NCBI GenBank assembly: GCA_016125355.1
Contig: WGLX01000010.1
Span: 62,001-126,000, forward strand
DNA: 64,000 nucleotides
Reading direction: 5' to 3'
Source: Actinomycetales bacterium
Lineage (GTDB): Bacteria; Actinomycetota; Actinomycetes; S36-B12
Below, in pieces: positions 17,563-28,868 of the stretch. Both the position numbers and the translations under genes were made by a program. The notes under the pieces are model-generated. The model had not been told where the DNA came from. It was given only the letters and a program-made list of their open reading frames with translations, and searched no databases. How positions within the stretch are numbered: the first letter of the stretch is position 1; each line of letters starts with the position of its first letter.

Positions 17563-18164
17563 GCTCGCCGCATATCGGCGTCCTCTCGATTCAAGGTGAT
17601 GTCCGGGAGCATCTGCACGCCCTCGAACGCGCCGGAGCACGGTCGTCGGCCGTGGGGTCGCAGGACGCCCTTCGCGATGTGGACGGCCTGGTCATCCCCG
17701 GGGGCGAGTCCACGACGATCTCGAAGCTCGCCGTGGCTGACGGGCTGATGGAGCCGCTTCGTTCGGCCCGGGCAGCGGGCCTGCCCATGTTCGGGTCCTG
17801 CGCCGGGATGATCATGCTGGCCGACCGCGTCGAGGATGCCCGTCCCGACCAGGAGTTCATCGGCGGGCTCGACATGGTCGTGCGGCGGAACGCCTTCGGC
17901 CGGCAGGTGGACTCCTTCGAGGTGGACCTGTCGGTCCCGGACATCGGGGCGGACCCGTTTCGGGCGGTCTTCATCCGGGCGCCTTGGGTCGAGTCGATCG
18001 GGGCGGACGTCGAGGTGCTCGCACGCGTCCAGCGCGGAGGCGACGAGAGTACGATCGTGGCGGTCCGGCAGGGCCCCTTGATGGCGACCGCGTTCCACCC
18101 CGAACTGACCGGGGACGCGCGCATCCATGAGTTGTTCGTCGAGATGGTGAGGGAGCAGGCATGA
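17559..18164 (+). CDS. pdxT: Pyridoxal 5'-phosphate synthase glutaminase subunit
   Basis: This 201-residue class I glutamine amidotransferase supplies ammonia to PdxS. It shows PGGEST (47-52), the nucleophile Cys81 in GSCAGMI, and the His180/Glu182 pair in FHPELTGD. It starts at a GTG overlapping the pdxS stop and its own stop overlaps the yebC ATG, so the three genes are coupled. Confidence 0.95.
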   Translation: MSSPHIGVLSIQGDVREHLHALERAGARSSAVGSQDALRDVDGLVIPGGESTTISKLAVADGLMEPLRSARAAGLPMFGSCAGMIMLADRVEDARPDQEFIGGLDMVVRRNAFGRQVDSFEVDLSVPDIGADPFRAVFIRAPWVESIGADVEVLARVQRGGDESTIVAVRQGPLMATAFHPELTGDARIHELFVEMVREQA

Positions 18165-18913
18165 GTGGCCATTCCAAGTGGGCGACCACCAAGCACAAGA
18201 AGGCGGTCATCGACGCCAAGCGGGGGAAGCTCTTCGCACGCCTCGTGAAGAACATCGAGGTTGCGGCCCGTCAGGGCGGCGGCGATCCCGACGGCAACCC
18301 GACCCTCTACGACGCGATCCAGAAGGCCCGCAAGAACTCCGTGCCCCTCGACAACATCGAGCGGGCCGTGAAGCGCGGGTCAGGCGCTGAGGCGGGGGGT
18401 GCCGATTGGCAGACCATCATGTACGAGGGCTACGGCCCGAACGGCGTCGCCGTCCTCATCGAGTGCCTGACGGACAACCGCAACCGCGCGGCCTCCGAGG
18501 TCCGGGTGGCGATGACGCGCAATGGCGGCTCCATGGCCGATCCCGGTTCCGTGTCCTACCTGTTCAACCGCAAGGGCGTCGTCATCGTCCCGAAGGTGGA
18601 GGGCACCACCGAGGACGACATCCTCATGAGCGTGCTCGACGCCGGTGCCGAGGAGGTCAACGACCTCGGGGAGGCGTTCGAGATCATCTCGGAGGCCACC
18701 GACCTCATCGGGGTCCGCACGGCCATCCAGCAGGCCGGCCTCGACTACGAGTCCGCTGAGACCAACTTCCTCCCCAGCGTCAGCGTCGAGCTGGACGAGG
18801 ACGGCGCCCGCAAGGTCTTCCGCCTCATCGAGGCCCTGGAGGACAGCGACGACGTGCAGAACGTCTACGCGAACTTCGACGTCAGCGACGACGTCATGGA
18901 AGCCGTGGGATGA
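18161..18913 (+). CDS. yebC: YebC/PmpR family DNA-binding / translation-associated protein
   Basis: This 250-residue protein has the family start [13 protein letters not shown], the central [10 protein letters not shown] segment and the acidic third domain. Family members include transcriptional regulators, and recent work links some to relief of ribosome stalling. Placement before ruvC is standard in actinobacteria, although here a WS/DGAT gene is inserted. It overlaps that gene by 4 nt. Confidence 0.92.
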   Translation: MSGHSKWATTKHKKAVIDAKRGKLFARLVKNIEVAARQGGGDPDGNPTLYDAIQKARKNSVPLDNIERAVKRGSGAEAGGADWQTIMYEGYGPNGVAVLIECLTDNRNRAASEVRVAMTRNGGSMADPGSVSYLFNRKGVVIVPKVEGTTEDDILMSVLDAGAEEVNDLGEAFEIISEATDLIGVRTAIQQAGLDYESAETNFLPSVSVELDEDGARKVFRLIEALEDSDDVQNVYANFDVSDDVMEAVG

Positions 18914-20340
18914 ACGCCAACGTCGGCACCCAACTGACCGGGTGGGATGCCGCCACCTTCCGGACCGCCAGCGGCGACCCCACGATGCGGTCGACCGTCA
19001 TGGCGGCGACGATCCTGGAGAGCGCGCCAGACTGGGATCGGCTCCGGGCCAGGGTCGAGCGGCTCACCCTCATGGTGCCGACGCTGCGGATGCGCCCCCT
19101 GTTCGGGATGCTCGGGGTGTCCGCACCGCGCCTCGCCGTCGACCCGAACTTCGACCTGGACGTGCACCTGCACCGCTACCGGGTGCCCGATGGCACCGGA
19201 TGGCAGGCCCTGCTGGATGACGCGCGGCGGATGAGCCTGACGGACTTCGACCGCAACCGGCCGCTCTGGGAGGCGGTCCTCGTGGAGGGGCTTCCCGAGG
19301 GTCGGGCGGCGTTCGTGATGAAGCTGCACCACTCCATCGCCGATGGGCAGGCCACGGTCATGATGGGCCTTGCGCTGTTCGAGTTCGGGCCCGATCCCGA
19401 CCCGAACGAGGCGCCCGCGCCGGATGCGCCCCTTGCCGAGGACGTCGGCCTGCGGGAGATCACGGCGGCCAACGTCAGCGACACCCTGCGACGCGGCACC
19501 TCGGCGGCCGAGAACCTCGTCCGCGGGGCCCTCGGCTTGGCGAAGGGCAGCATCACCGACCCGCGCCGCACGTGGGGGATTGCGCTCACGACGGTCACCT
19601 CCATCGGCAGGATGGCGTCGGTGCCCGACGGGCCGCTGTCGCCGGTGATGATCGGGCGGGGCACGACCTACAGCTTCGCCGCCATGGACATGCCGTTCGA
19701 GCCGATCCGGTCCGCCGCCAAGGAGATCGGCATGAGCGTCAACGACGCCTTCCTCGCGGCCGTGGCGGTGGGCATGGACCGCTACCACGAGCGGCACGGA
19801 GTGGTAGTGGACGATCTGCGCATCAATGTCCCCATCAGCCTCCGCGGCGACGCCGGTGACCGGAGTGCCAAGGCGTCCAACGCGGTCGCCATCGCCCGGT
19901 TCCCCATCGGCATCGCCGGACTGACCCCGCAGGAGCACATGGCCGAGGCGCACGCCCTCGTCGAGCGCTGGCGCGAGGAACCGGCCATCCGCATGGCCGA
20001 CCCCCTCGCCGAGGTGAGCTGGTTCGTGCCCGTGCCGATGATCGCTCAGGCGGCACAGGCCTCCGATGTCACGACCAGCAACGTGCCGGGACCACCCCTG
20101 CCCCTCTACCTGGCGGGGGTGCGCATGGTCGCCGTGTATCCGCTGGTGGCCACCATCGGCGCCGCCGTCAACATCACGATGGTCACGTACGACGGCACCG
20201 CGTACTTCGGCATCTCGGCGGACGACCGGGCCGTGACCGACCTCCCCGAGCTCGTCGCCGACCTGGCGGCCGGATTCGCCGACGTCACCGGCGACACGCC
20301 GACCACGCGACCTCAGACAACCGAGCAGCTGACCGACTAG
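18910..20340 (+). CDS. WS/DGAT wax ester synthase / diacylglycerol O-acyltransferase
   Basis: This 476-residue protein carries the catalytic HHxxxDG motif in [12 protein letters not shown] and the C-terminal [14 protein letters not shown] segment typical of the bacterial bifunctional wax ester synthase/DGAT family. These enzymes esterify acyl-CoA to diacylglycerol or fatty alcohol at the membrane face for neutral lipid storage. The start overlaps the yebC stop, so it is co-translated with pdxS-pdxT-yebC, an unusual operon for it. The gene ends just before an SOS box that opens the ruv unit. The acceptor preference cannot be told. Confidence 0.88.
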   Translation: MNANVGTQLTGWDAATFRTASGDPTMRSTVMAATILESAPDWDRLRARVERLTLMVPTLRMRPLFGMLGVSAPRLAVDPNFDLDVHLHRYRVPDGTGWQALLDDARRMSLTDFDRNRPLWEAVLVEGLPEGRAAFVMKLHHSIADGQATVMMGLALFEFGPDPDPNEAPAPDAPLAEDVGLREITAANVSDTLRRGTSAAENLVRGALGLAKGSITDPRRTWGIALTTVTSIGRMASVPDGPLSPVMIGRGTTYSFAAMDMPFEPIRSAAKEIGMSVNDAFLAAVAVGMDRYHERHGVVVDDLRINVPISLRGDAGDRSAKASNAVAIARFPIGIAGLTPQEHMAEAHALVERWREEPAIRMADPLAEVSWFVPVPMIAQAAQASDVTTSNVPGPPLPLYLAGVRMVAVYPLVATIGAAVNITMVTYDGTAYFGISADDRAVTDLPELVADLAAGFADVTGDTPTTRPQTTEQLTD

Positions 20341-20344
20341 CCTT

Positions 20345-20360
20345 CCGAACAGGTGTTCGG
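20345..20360. promoter_or_regulatory. LexA/SOS box upstream of ruvC
   Basis: CCGAACAGGTGTTCGG is a 6-4-6 inverted repeat containing CGAAC-N4-GTTCG, the Gram-positive/actinobacterial LexA operator. It lies 54 nt before the ruvC start and directly after the WS/DGAT stop, implying DNA-damage control of ruvCAB. Confidence 0.85.
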
Positions 20361-20413
20361 ATGTCCGTGCGCCTGCCCCTGCGGGCATCCGCAGGCGTCC
20401 GGAGGAAGGTGCG

Positions 20414-20926
20414 GTGCGAGTCCTCGGCATTGACCCCGGCCTGACCCGCTGCGGCACGGCGGTGGTCGACGGAGCGCCCGGGCGGACGCTGACCGCGGTG
20501 CACATCGGGGTGATCCGCACCGCCGCCGATGACCCCATCGAGCGACGCCTGGCCGAGGTCGAGGCGCAGCTGACCGCCCTCGTCGACGAGTTCGCCCCGG
20601 ATGCGATCGCCATCGAGCGGGTGTTCAGCCAGCACAACGTGCGCACGGCGATGGGCACCGCGCAGGCGGCGGCCATGGGCCTGCTGATCGCCGGGCGCCG
20701 CGGCATGCCGGTCGCGCTCCACACGCCCACCGAGGTCAAGGCGGCCGTGACCGGCAATGGGCGGGCGGACAAGGCCCAGGTGGCGTCGATGGTCACCCGG
20801 CTCCTGAGGCTCCCCGGACCGCCGAAGCCGGCCGACGCCGCTGACGCGGTCGCCATCGCCATCTGCCAGGTCTGGCGCGGCGAGGCACAGCGGAAGCTCG
20901 CGAGCGCCTTGGCGGCGACCCGATGA
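20414..20926 (+). CDS. ruvC: Holliday junction resolvase RuvC
   Basis: This 170-residue endonuclease resolves Holliday junctions delivered by RuvAB. The RNase-H-like acidic residues are visible in [12 protein letters not shown] (D7), [11 protein letters not shown] and [11 protein letters not shown]. It starts at a GTG preceded by GGAGGAAGG and overlaps ruvA by 4 nt. The SOS box at 20345 sits upstream. Confidence 0.95.
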   Translation: MRVLGIDPGLTRCGTAVVDGAPGRTLTAVHIGVIRTAADDPIERRLAEVEAQLTALVDEFAPDAIAIERVFSQHNVRTAMGTAQAAAMGLLIAGRRGMPVALHTPTEVKAAVTGNGRADKAQVASMVTRLLRLPGPPKPADAADAVAIAICQVWRGEAQRKLASALAATR

Positions 20927-21546
20927 TCTCGTTCGTGCGCGGCACCGTCGTCCACGCGGGGGCCGACTCGGTGGTGGTCGACCTCGGCTCCGTCGGCGTC
21001 CGGGTCCAGTGCACGCCCAGCACGGCGCTCACGCTGCGGCACGGTGAGCACGTCGAGCTCATGACCACGATGGTGGTCCGCGAGGACGGGTGGACGCTGT
21101 ACGGATTCGTCGATGACGACGAGCGCTCGGTGTTCGAGCAGACCCAGACGGTGAGCGGGATCGGCCCGCGCATCGCCCTCGCCCTGCTCGCCACGCTCTC
21201 ACCGGACGAGCTGAGACGCGCCGTGTCCGCCGGTGACGAGGCGACCCTCGTCCGCGTGCCCGGGATCGGGCGCAAGGGCGCACAGCGGCTGATCCTCGAG
21301 CTGGCGGACCGACTCGGCCCGGCCGGGGGCGGCGAGGCGGGGGAGCCGGTGCCTGCTCCGCGGGAGGCCGCGTCCTGGGAGCAGTCCGTCGTCGCCGGTC
21401 TCGCCTCCCTGGGGTGGTCGGCGCGGGAGGCCGAGGCGTCGGTGGCCGCCCTCGACCCGGAGGTGGTGGCCGCAGCCACGGCCGCCCAGCCACCGGACGT
21501 CGGAGCATTGCTCAAGGCGGCCCTGCGCGGGCTGGATCGATCGTGA
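20923..21546 (+). CDS. ruvA: Holliday junction DNA helicase subunit RuvA
   Basis: This 207-residue protein binds four-way junctions as a tetramer and loads RuvB. It has an OB-fold N-terminus ([12 protein letters not shown]), tandem helix-hairpin-helix motifs ([14 protein letters not shown] and [14 protein letters not shown]), and a C-terminal domain (EAEASVAAL...) that contacts RuvB. It overlaps the ruvC stop and lies 10 nt before ruvB. Confidence 0.95.
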   Translation: MISFVRGTVVHAGADSVVVDLGSVGVRVQCTPSTALTLRHGEHVELMTTMVVREDGWTLYGFVDDDERSVFEQTQTVSGIGPRIALALLATLSPDELRRAVSAGDEATLVRVPGIGRKGAQRLILELADRLGPAGGGEAGEPVPAPREAASWEQSVVAGLASLGWSAREAEASVAALDPEVVAAATAAQPPDVGALLKAALRGLDRS

Positions 21547-21556
21547 CGGGCCGGCC

Positions 21557-22588
21557 ATGACGCTGAACCCCGAGTCGGATGCCGACGACGCGGTCGTCGA
21601 GGGTGCCTTGCGGCCGACGAGCCTCGGCGAGTTCGTCGGCCAGGATCGCGTCAAGTCACAGTTGGGCCTGGTCCTCGAGGCGGCCCGGCGCCGTGGCCGT
21701 GCCGCCGACCACGTCCTGCTCAGCGGGCCGCCCGGGCTCGGCAAGACCACGCTCGCCGGGATCATCGCCGCCGAGTTGGAGGCGCCGCTGCGGATGACGG
21801 CCGGGCCGGCCCTCCAGCACGCGGGCGATGTCGCAGCCGTCCTGTCCAGCCTGCAGCCGGGCGAGGTCCTGTTCATCGACGAGATCCACCGCACCGCCCG
21901 GGCAGCGGAGGAGCTGCTCTACCTCGCCATGGAGGACTTCCGGATCGACGTGGTCGTCGGCAAGGGCCCGGGGGCCACGGCCATCCCCGTCGCCATCGAG
22001 CCGTTCACGCTCGTGGGGGCGACCACGCGCGCCGGCCTGCTGCCCTCTCCGCTGCGCGACCGGTTCGGCTTCACCGCGCACCTGGACTTCTACGACGCCG
22101 CGGACCTCGCGGTCATCATCACCCGCTCGGCGCGGCTGCTCGATGTGCCGGTCGAGGACGACGGCGTGAGCGAGATCGCCGGGCGATGCCGGGGCACGCC
22201 GAGGATCGCCAACCGGCTGCTGCGCCGGGTGCGCGACTGGGCCCAGATCCACGGTGAGGGAGTGGTCACCCGTTCGAGTGCCCGGGCGGCACTGGACCTG
22301 TACGAGGTCGACGCGCTCGGGCTCGACCGCATCGACCGAGCCGTCGTGGATGCCCTCGTGACGCGGTTCGGAGGCGGGCCCGTGGGCCTGTCGACGCTGG
22401 CGGTGGCGGTCGGCGAGGAGCCGGAGACCATCGAGACCGTGTCGGAGCCGTTCCTGGTGCGGCTCGGGATGCTGGTGCGCACGCCGAGGGGCCGCATGGC
22501 CACGGCGGCCGCATGGCGGCATGCCGGGTTGACGCCGCCGGACGTGGCCGGGCAACCCACTCTCGATCTCGACGGGAGCGATGGGTAG
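21557..22588 (+). CDS. ruvB: Holliday junction branch-migration ATPase RuvB
   Basis: This 343-residue AAA+ motor has Walker [10 protein letters not shown], Walker B LFIDEIHR and sensor region [18 protein letters not shown], and ends with a winged-helix domain ([15 protein letters not shown]). It drives branch migration with RuvA. ruvB closes the SOS-controlled ruvCAB unit. Confidence 0.96.
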   Translation: MTLNPESDADDAVVEGALRPTSLGEFVGQDRVKSQLGLVLEAARRRGRAADHVLLSGPPGLGKTTLAGIIAAELEAPLRMTAGPALQHAGDVAAVLSSLQPGEVLFIDEIHRTARAAEELLYLAMEDFRIDVVVGKGPGATAIPVAIEPFTLVGATTRAGLLPSPLRDRFGFTAHLDFYDAADLAVIITRSARLLDVPVEDDGVSEIAGRCRGTPRIANRLLRRVRDWAQIHGEGVVTRSSARAALDLYEVDALGLDRIDRAVVDALVTRFGGGPVGLSTLAVAVGEEPETIETVSEPFLVRLGMLVRTPRGRMATAAAWRHAGLTPPDVAGQPTLDLDGSDG

Positions 22589-22639
22589 CCTCGAGGGTCG
22601 CGCCCTCTGCTGGGCCGATGCCCGAGTCGAGGAGTGAAC

Positions 22640-22924
22640 GTGGACCCCATTGGCCTTCTGCTGCTGGTCGTCGCCGGCGCGGCCTTCTACTTCATGATCA
22701 TCCGTCCGGGTCGGCAGCGGCAGAAGGCGCAGCAGGAGATGGCCGCGGCCCTCCAGCCGGGGGTCGAGATCATGACGGTCGGCGGCATCTTCGGCACGGT
22801 TGCAGCCGTCACCGACGAGGAGATCAGCGTCGAGGTCTCGCCCGGCGTCCACATGCGCATGGTCCCTGCGGCGGTCGCCAAGGTGATCGAGCCGAAGCCC
22901 GTCGAGGACGACCCCGTAGACTGA
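22640..22924 (+). CDS. yajC: Preprotein translocase accessory subunit YajC
   Basis: This 94-residue protein has one N-terminal membrane helix (LLLLVVAGAAFYFMIIRP) followed by the cytosolic motif GVEIMTVGGIFGTV of YajC. It associates with SecDF and SecYEG. An in-frame GTG at 22634 overlaps the GAGGAG ribosome site (22629-22634), so GTG 22640 is the better start. It precedes secD and secF as usual. Confidence 0.9.
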   Translation: MDPIGLLLLVVAGAAFYFMIIRPGRQRQKAQQEMAAALQPGVEIMTVGGIFGTVAAVTDEEISVEVSPGVHMRMVPAAVAKVIEPKPVEDDPVD

Positions 22925-22984
22925 CCCGGCCCGTGCGGCCCCGCGGACCCGCGGTCGGCGCGCCGAATTCACTGAAGGAGCACT

Positions 22985-24679
22985 GTGGCGTCATCGTCCA
23001 GCAGCATGCCCGTACGGCTGCTGATCGCCTTGGCCGCGCTCATCGTGGCCTTGGGGGTCGTGGCCTTCTGGCCGGGCACCGACAGCGCGGTCCGACTCGG
23101 GCTCGACCTGCAAGGCGGCACCCAGGTCATCCTGAAGCCGACTCCCGTCACCGAGGGTGCCAGCATCACCGAGGAGCAGCTCCAGCAGACCGTGTCGATC
23201 ATCCGACAGCGCGTCAACGGGCTCGGCGTCTCCGAGGCGGAGGTCACCACCCAGGGATCGGGTGACGGTGCGGTCATCGTCGTGTCCGTCCCGGGCGTGA
23301 ACCAGGACCGCATCGTCGATCTCGTGCAGCGCACGGCGTTGCTCGACTTCCGTCCCGTGTGGGGCCTGTACAACCCGACGCCCACCGTGGCGGCAAGCGC
23401 CACACCGAGCGCCACACCGTCCCCGTCCACATCGGCGTCGCCGGCTGCCTCGCCAGCCGCGAGCGCCGGGGCATCGCCGAGTGCCTCCCCGAATGCGTCC
23501 TCGAGCACGGCTGCGGCCGAGCCGGCGCCGCTGATCCAGGCCGCGGACAACACCCAGGAGTTCCAGGACAAGATCGCCGCCCTCGACTGCACCGATCCGA
23601 CCTACTACACGGGCGGGCGCCCCGACGATCCGACGCTGTGGCTGGGCACCTGCCAGCGTGACGGCACCGCCAAGTACAACCTGCAGCCCGCGTTCATCCA
23701 GGGCGTCAACGTCACCGATGCCACGGCGGCCCTCCCGACGAACGGCGTCGGCTGGGTGGTCAACCTGTCCTTCGACTCCGAGGGCGCCAAGGCGCTCGCT
23801 GATGCCTCGACCTCGCTGACCGCACTCCCGGAGTGCGGCGCGGCGGGAGCGAACCCCTGCAACGCGTTCGCGATCGTCCTCGACGGCGTGGTCGTATCGG
23901 CCCCTCGGTTCAACGAGCCCATCCTGGGCGGCTCGGCGCAGATCGAGGGCAACTTCACGGCGCAGGAGGCCAAGGACCTCGCCAACGTCCTGAAGTACGG
24001 CGCCCTGCCGGTCACCCTGGAGCCGGTCGACATCACCACGGTGTCGCCGACGGTCGGCAGCGACCAGCTGCGCGCGGGCATCATCGCGGGCCTGCTCGGA
24101 CTCCTGCTGGTCGCGCTCTACCTGATCGCCTACTACCGGGTCCTCGGCGTCGTAGCCGTCCTGTCCCTCGGCATCGCCGGCGTGATCTTGTACTTCACGT
24201 TCATCGTGCTCAGCAAGACGATCGGACTGACGCTCACCCTCGCCGGCGTGGCCGGCGCCATCGTCGCCATCGGCATCACGGCGGACTCGTTCATCGTGTA
24301 CTTCGAGCGCATCCGTGACGAGATCCGAGAGGGTCGCTCGCTGCGCCAGGCCTGCGACACGGGCTGGATCCGGGCCCGGCGCACCCTGCTGGCCGCTGAC
24401 TTCGTGTCGCTGCTGGCCGCCATCGTCCTGTACTTCCTGTCCGTCGGCAGCGTGCGCGGCTTCGCCTTCGTGCTCGGGCTGACGACCATCATCGACGTGC
24501 TCGTCGCCTTCTGGTTCACGCACCCGCTCGTCGTGCTCATGGGACGCAGCTCGTGGATGCAGAAGGGGTCGAAGTGGACGGGCCTGGATCCCGACCGCCT
24601 CGGCGGGGCCTCGGTCCTCGGAGCCCGCACGACGGCGTCGCGCAGACGCCGCACCAGCAACGAGGAGGTGTCGTCATGA
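22985..24679 (+). CDS. secD: Protein translocase subunit SecD
   Basis: This 564-residue RND-type membrane protein uses proton motive force to help complete export. It has an N-terminal helix, the GLDLQGGTQV motif, a large external domain, and five C-terminal helices with GITADSFIVYFERIRDE. Between about residues 132 and 181 lies a Ser/Ala/Pro/Thr-rich low-complexity stretch interrupting the external domain. It starts at a GTG after GAAGGAG and overlaps secF by 4 nt. Confidence 0.94.
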   Translation: MASSSSSMPVRLLIALAALIVALGVVAFWPGTDSAVRLGLDLQGGTQVILKPTPVTEGASITEEQLQQTVSIIRQRVNGLGVSEAEVTTQGSGDGAVIVVSVPGVNQDRIVDLVQRTALLDFRPVWGLYNPTPTVAASATPSATPSPSTSASPAASPAASAGASPSASPNASSSTAAAEPAPLIQAADNTQEFQDKIAALDCTDPTYYTGGRPDDPTLWLGTCQRDGTAKYNLQPAFIQGVNVTDATAALPTNGVGWVVNLSFDSEGAKALADASTSLTALPECGAAGANPCNAFAIVLDGVVVSAPRFNEPILGGSAQIEGNFTAQEAKDLANVLKYGALPVTLEPVDITTVSPTVGSDQLRAGIIAGLLGLLLVALYLIAYYRVLGVVAVLSLGIAGVILYFTFIVLSKTIGLTLTLAGVAGAIVAIGITADSFIVYFERIRDEIREGRSLRQACDTGWIRARRTLLAADFVSLLAAIVLYFLSVGSVRGFAFVLGLTTIIDVLVAFWFTHPLVVLMGRSSWMQKGSKWTGLDPDRLGGASVLGARTTASRRRRTSNEEVSS

Positions 24680-25782
24680 GCCGCTTCCGGGATATCGGGC
24701 ACCGGCTGTACGCCGGTGAGGTCTCGTACGACTTCGTCGGGCGCAAGAACCGCTGGTACATCATCTCGGCGGTGATCCTCGTCGTGGCCATCGGCGCGCT
24801 CCTCATCCGCGGCCTCAACCTCGGCATCGAGTTCCGCGGCGGCGCCGACTTCACACTCCCCAATGCGACGTGCTCGGTCGAGGACGCCCGCGCCATGGCC
24901 GAGTCGGCCACCGGTGCGCAGGCCATCGTGACGGAGACCGCCAGCGGCACGATCCGTGTGCAGACCGAGTCCCTCAGCGCGGCGGACAGCTCGGCGCTGG
25001 CCGGCGACCTGGCGGGGCTGTGCGGGCTCACCAAGGACGACATCAAGGTCCAGGTGGTCGGCCCGACGTGGGGAGCGGAGATCTCCCAGAAGGCCCTCCA
25101 GGGCCTGGTGGTCTTCCTGATCCTCGTCACGATCTTCCTGTCGATCTACTTCGAGTGGCGGATGGCCGTCGCGGCGCTCATCGCCCTCGCGCACGACCTG
25201 CTCATCACCATCGGCATCTACGCGCTGACCGGACTCGAGGTCACCCCCGCCACCGTGATCGGACTGCTGACGATCCTGGGCTACTCGCTGTACGACACCG
25301 TCGTCGTCTTCGACAAGGTCAAGGAGAACACCAAGGGCATCGCGGGCCAGTCCGTGATGACGTACAGCGATGCGGCCAACCTGGCGGTCAACCAGACCCT
25401 GGTCCGGTCCATCAACACGTCCATCGTCGCGCTGCTCCCCGTGCTGGCCATCATCGTGGTCGGCGCCGGGCTGCTCGGCGCGGGCACGCTGCTCGACCTG
25501 GCCGTGGCCCTGGCCATCGGCATGGCCGCGGGAACGTACTCCTCGATCTTCGTGGCCACGCCCTTCCTGGCGCAGCTCAAGGAGCGGCAGCCAGACATGA
25601 AGGCGCTGTCGGCTCGCGTCAACGCCCGACGCAAGCAGGGGCGGGCGCCGGCCGCCGCGGAGGTCGCGAACGGCTCGGACGAGGCGGAGCCGAGGCGCTC
25701 CACGCCGGGGCCGACCACACGCGTGGATTCCTCGGCGCGGCAGCAGCCGCGACGCCAGTCGCGGTCGCGTCGCAAGGGCTGA
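24676..25782 (+). CDS. secF: Protein translocase subunit SecF
   Basis: This 368-residue partner of SecD has an N-terminal helix, the GIEFRGGADFTL motif, an external domain, and a C-terminal membrane region with GLLTILGYSLYDTVVVFDKVKEN. The last ~60 residues form a basic Arg/Pro/Ser-rich cytosolic tail. The ATG overlaps the secD stop (ATGA). Confidence 0.94.
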   Translation: MSRFRDIGHRLYAGEVSYDFVGRKNRWYIISAVILVVAIGALLIRGLNLGIEFRGGADFTLPNATCSVEDARAMAESATGAQAIVTETASGTIRVQTESLSAADSSALAGDLAGLCGLTKDDIKVQVVGPTWGAEISQKALQGLVVFLILVTIFLSIYFEWRMAVAALIALAHDLLITIGIYALTGLEVTPATVIGLLTILGYSLYDTVVVFDKVKENTKGIAGQSVMTYSDAANLAVNQTLVRSINTSIVALLPVLAIIVVGAGLLGAGTLLDLAVALAIGMAAGTYSSIFVATPFLAQLKERQPDMKALSARVNARRKQGRAPAAAEVANGSDEAEPRRSTPGPTTRVDSSARQQPRRQSRSRRKG

Positions 25783-25783
25783 C

Positions 25784-26341
25784 GTGTTCGACCGGTCGGC
25801 CGTCGAGCGCCAGCTGTGGAGCCGGGTGCACGACGTGCCCGACTGGCCGGAGCCCGGGGTCCTGTTCCGGGACCTCACCCCGCTGATGGCCGATGGCGAC
25901 GCCTTCGGCGCGGCCGTCGATCTCATGGCGGTGCAGCTCGGACGCGGTCGGGTGGATGTGATCGTGGGAATCGAGGCGCGCGGATTCCCGTTCGCCGCGG
26001 CCCTCGCCTATCACCTCGGCGCGGGATTCGTGACCCTTCGCAAGCCCGGCAAGCTGCCGCGTGACGTGCACAGCGAGTCCTACGACCTCGAGTACGGCTC
26101 GACCGCCCTCGAGGTGCATCGGGACGCCATGGCGCCCGGCACCAGGGCCGTGATCGTCGACGACGTGCTGGCCACGGGTGGCACGGCATGCGCCGCGGTG
26201 GAGCTCGTGCGACGCACGGGTGCCGAGCTGGTCTCGGTCGCGGTCATCATGGATCTGCCCACGCTGGGGGGCGCCGATCGGGTCCGTGCGCTGGGGGTGC
26301 CGGTCTCGGCGCTGCTGAATGGGGATGCGCCCGTACACTGA
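25784..26341 (+). CDS. apt: Adenine phosphoribosyltransferase
   Basis: This 185-residue type I phosphoribosyltransferase salvages adenine to AMP using PRPP. The PRPP-binding signature VIVDDVLATGGTA is present, with GIEARGFPFAAALAYHL and the hood-region LRKPGKLP typical of Apt. It starts at a GTG one base after the secF stop and lies 21 nt before relA, a common actinobacterial order. Confidence 0.93.
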   Translation: MFDRSAVERQLWSRVHDVPDWPEPGVLFRDLTPLMADGDAFGAAVDLMAVQLGRGRVDVIVGIEARGFPFAAALAYHLGAGFVTLRKPGKLPRDVHSESYDLEYGSTALEVHRDAMAPGTRAVIVDDVLATGGTACAAVELVRRTGAELVSVAVIMDLPTLGGADRVRALGVPVSALLNGDAPVH

Positions 26342-26362
26342 GAGCGCGACCAGGGAGGGGCT

Positions 26363-28642
<2,280 letters not shown>

Positions 28643-28645
<3 letters not shown>

Positions 28646-28843
28646 CGAGTTGAACCGCTTCCCGGCTCAAATCTGCAGATTTGAGCCGGTTTCGCGGTTC
28701 TTCTGACGAATTGAGCCGCTCGGACGAACCGTGCCCCGATTCGGCAGAAGCGTGCCCCGACCCGTCAGGGCGGGCGGTTCAAATGAGCGGAAATCCCCTG
28801 AAAGCGGTGCAGTTCTGCAGATTTGAGCCGGGAAGCGGTTCAA
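28643..28843. repeat. Palindromic repeat element between relA and the DUF349 gene
   Basis: This 223-nt gap between convergent genes is filled by nested repeats. The arms 28650-28679 and 28814-28843 are perfect inverted copies over 30 nt, separated by 134 nt. The left arm overlaps a perfect 28-nt palindrome at 28662-28689 centred on CTGCAG. TGACGAGTTGAACCGCT (28643-28659) recurs with two differences at 28704-28720, and CGTGCCCCGA occurs at 28730-28739 and 28751-28760. TCAAAT recurs throughout. The element could act as a two-way terminator or be a small non-autonomous repeat family. Confidence 0.85.
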
Positions 28844-28868
28844 ATCTGAGGAGGGGGGGGCGTCGGGG

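Noticed and set aside
23380..23530. Low-complexity part of secD as a frameshift or separate gene
   Set aside because: The frame continues cleanly into conserved SecD sequence on both sides.
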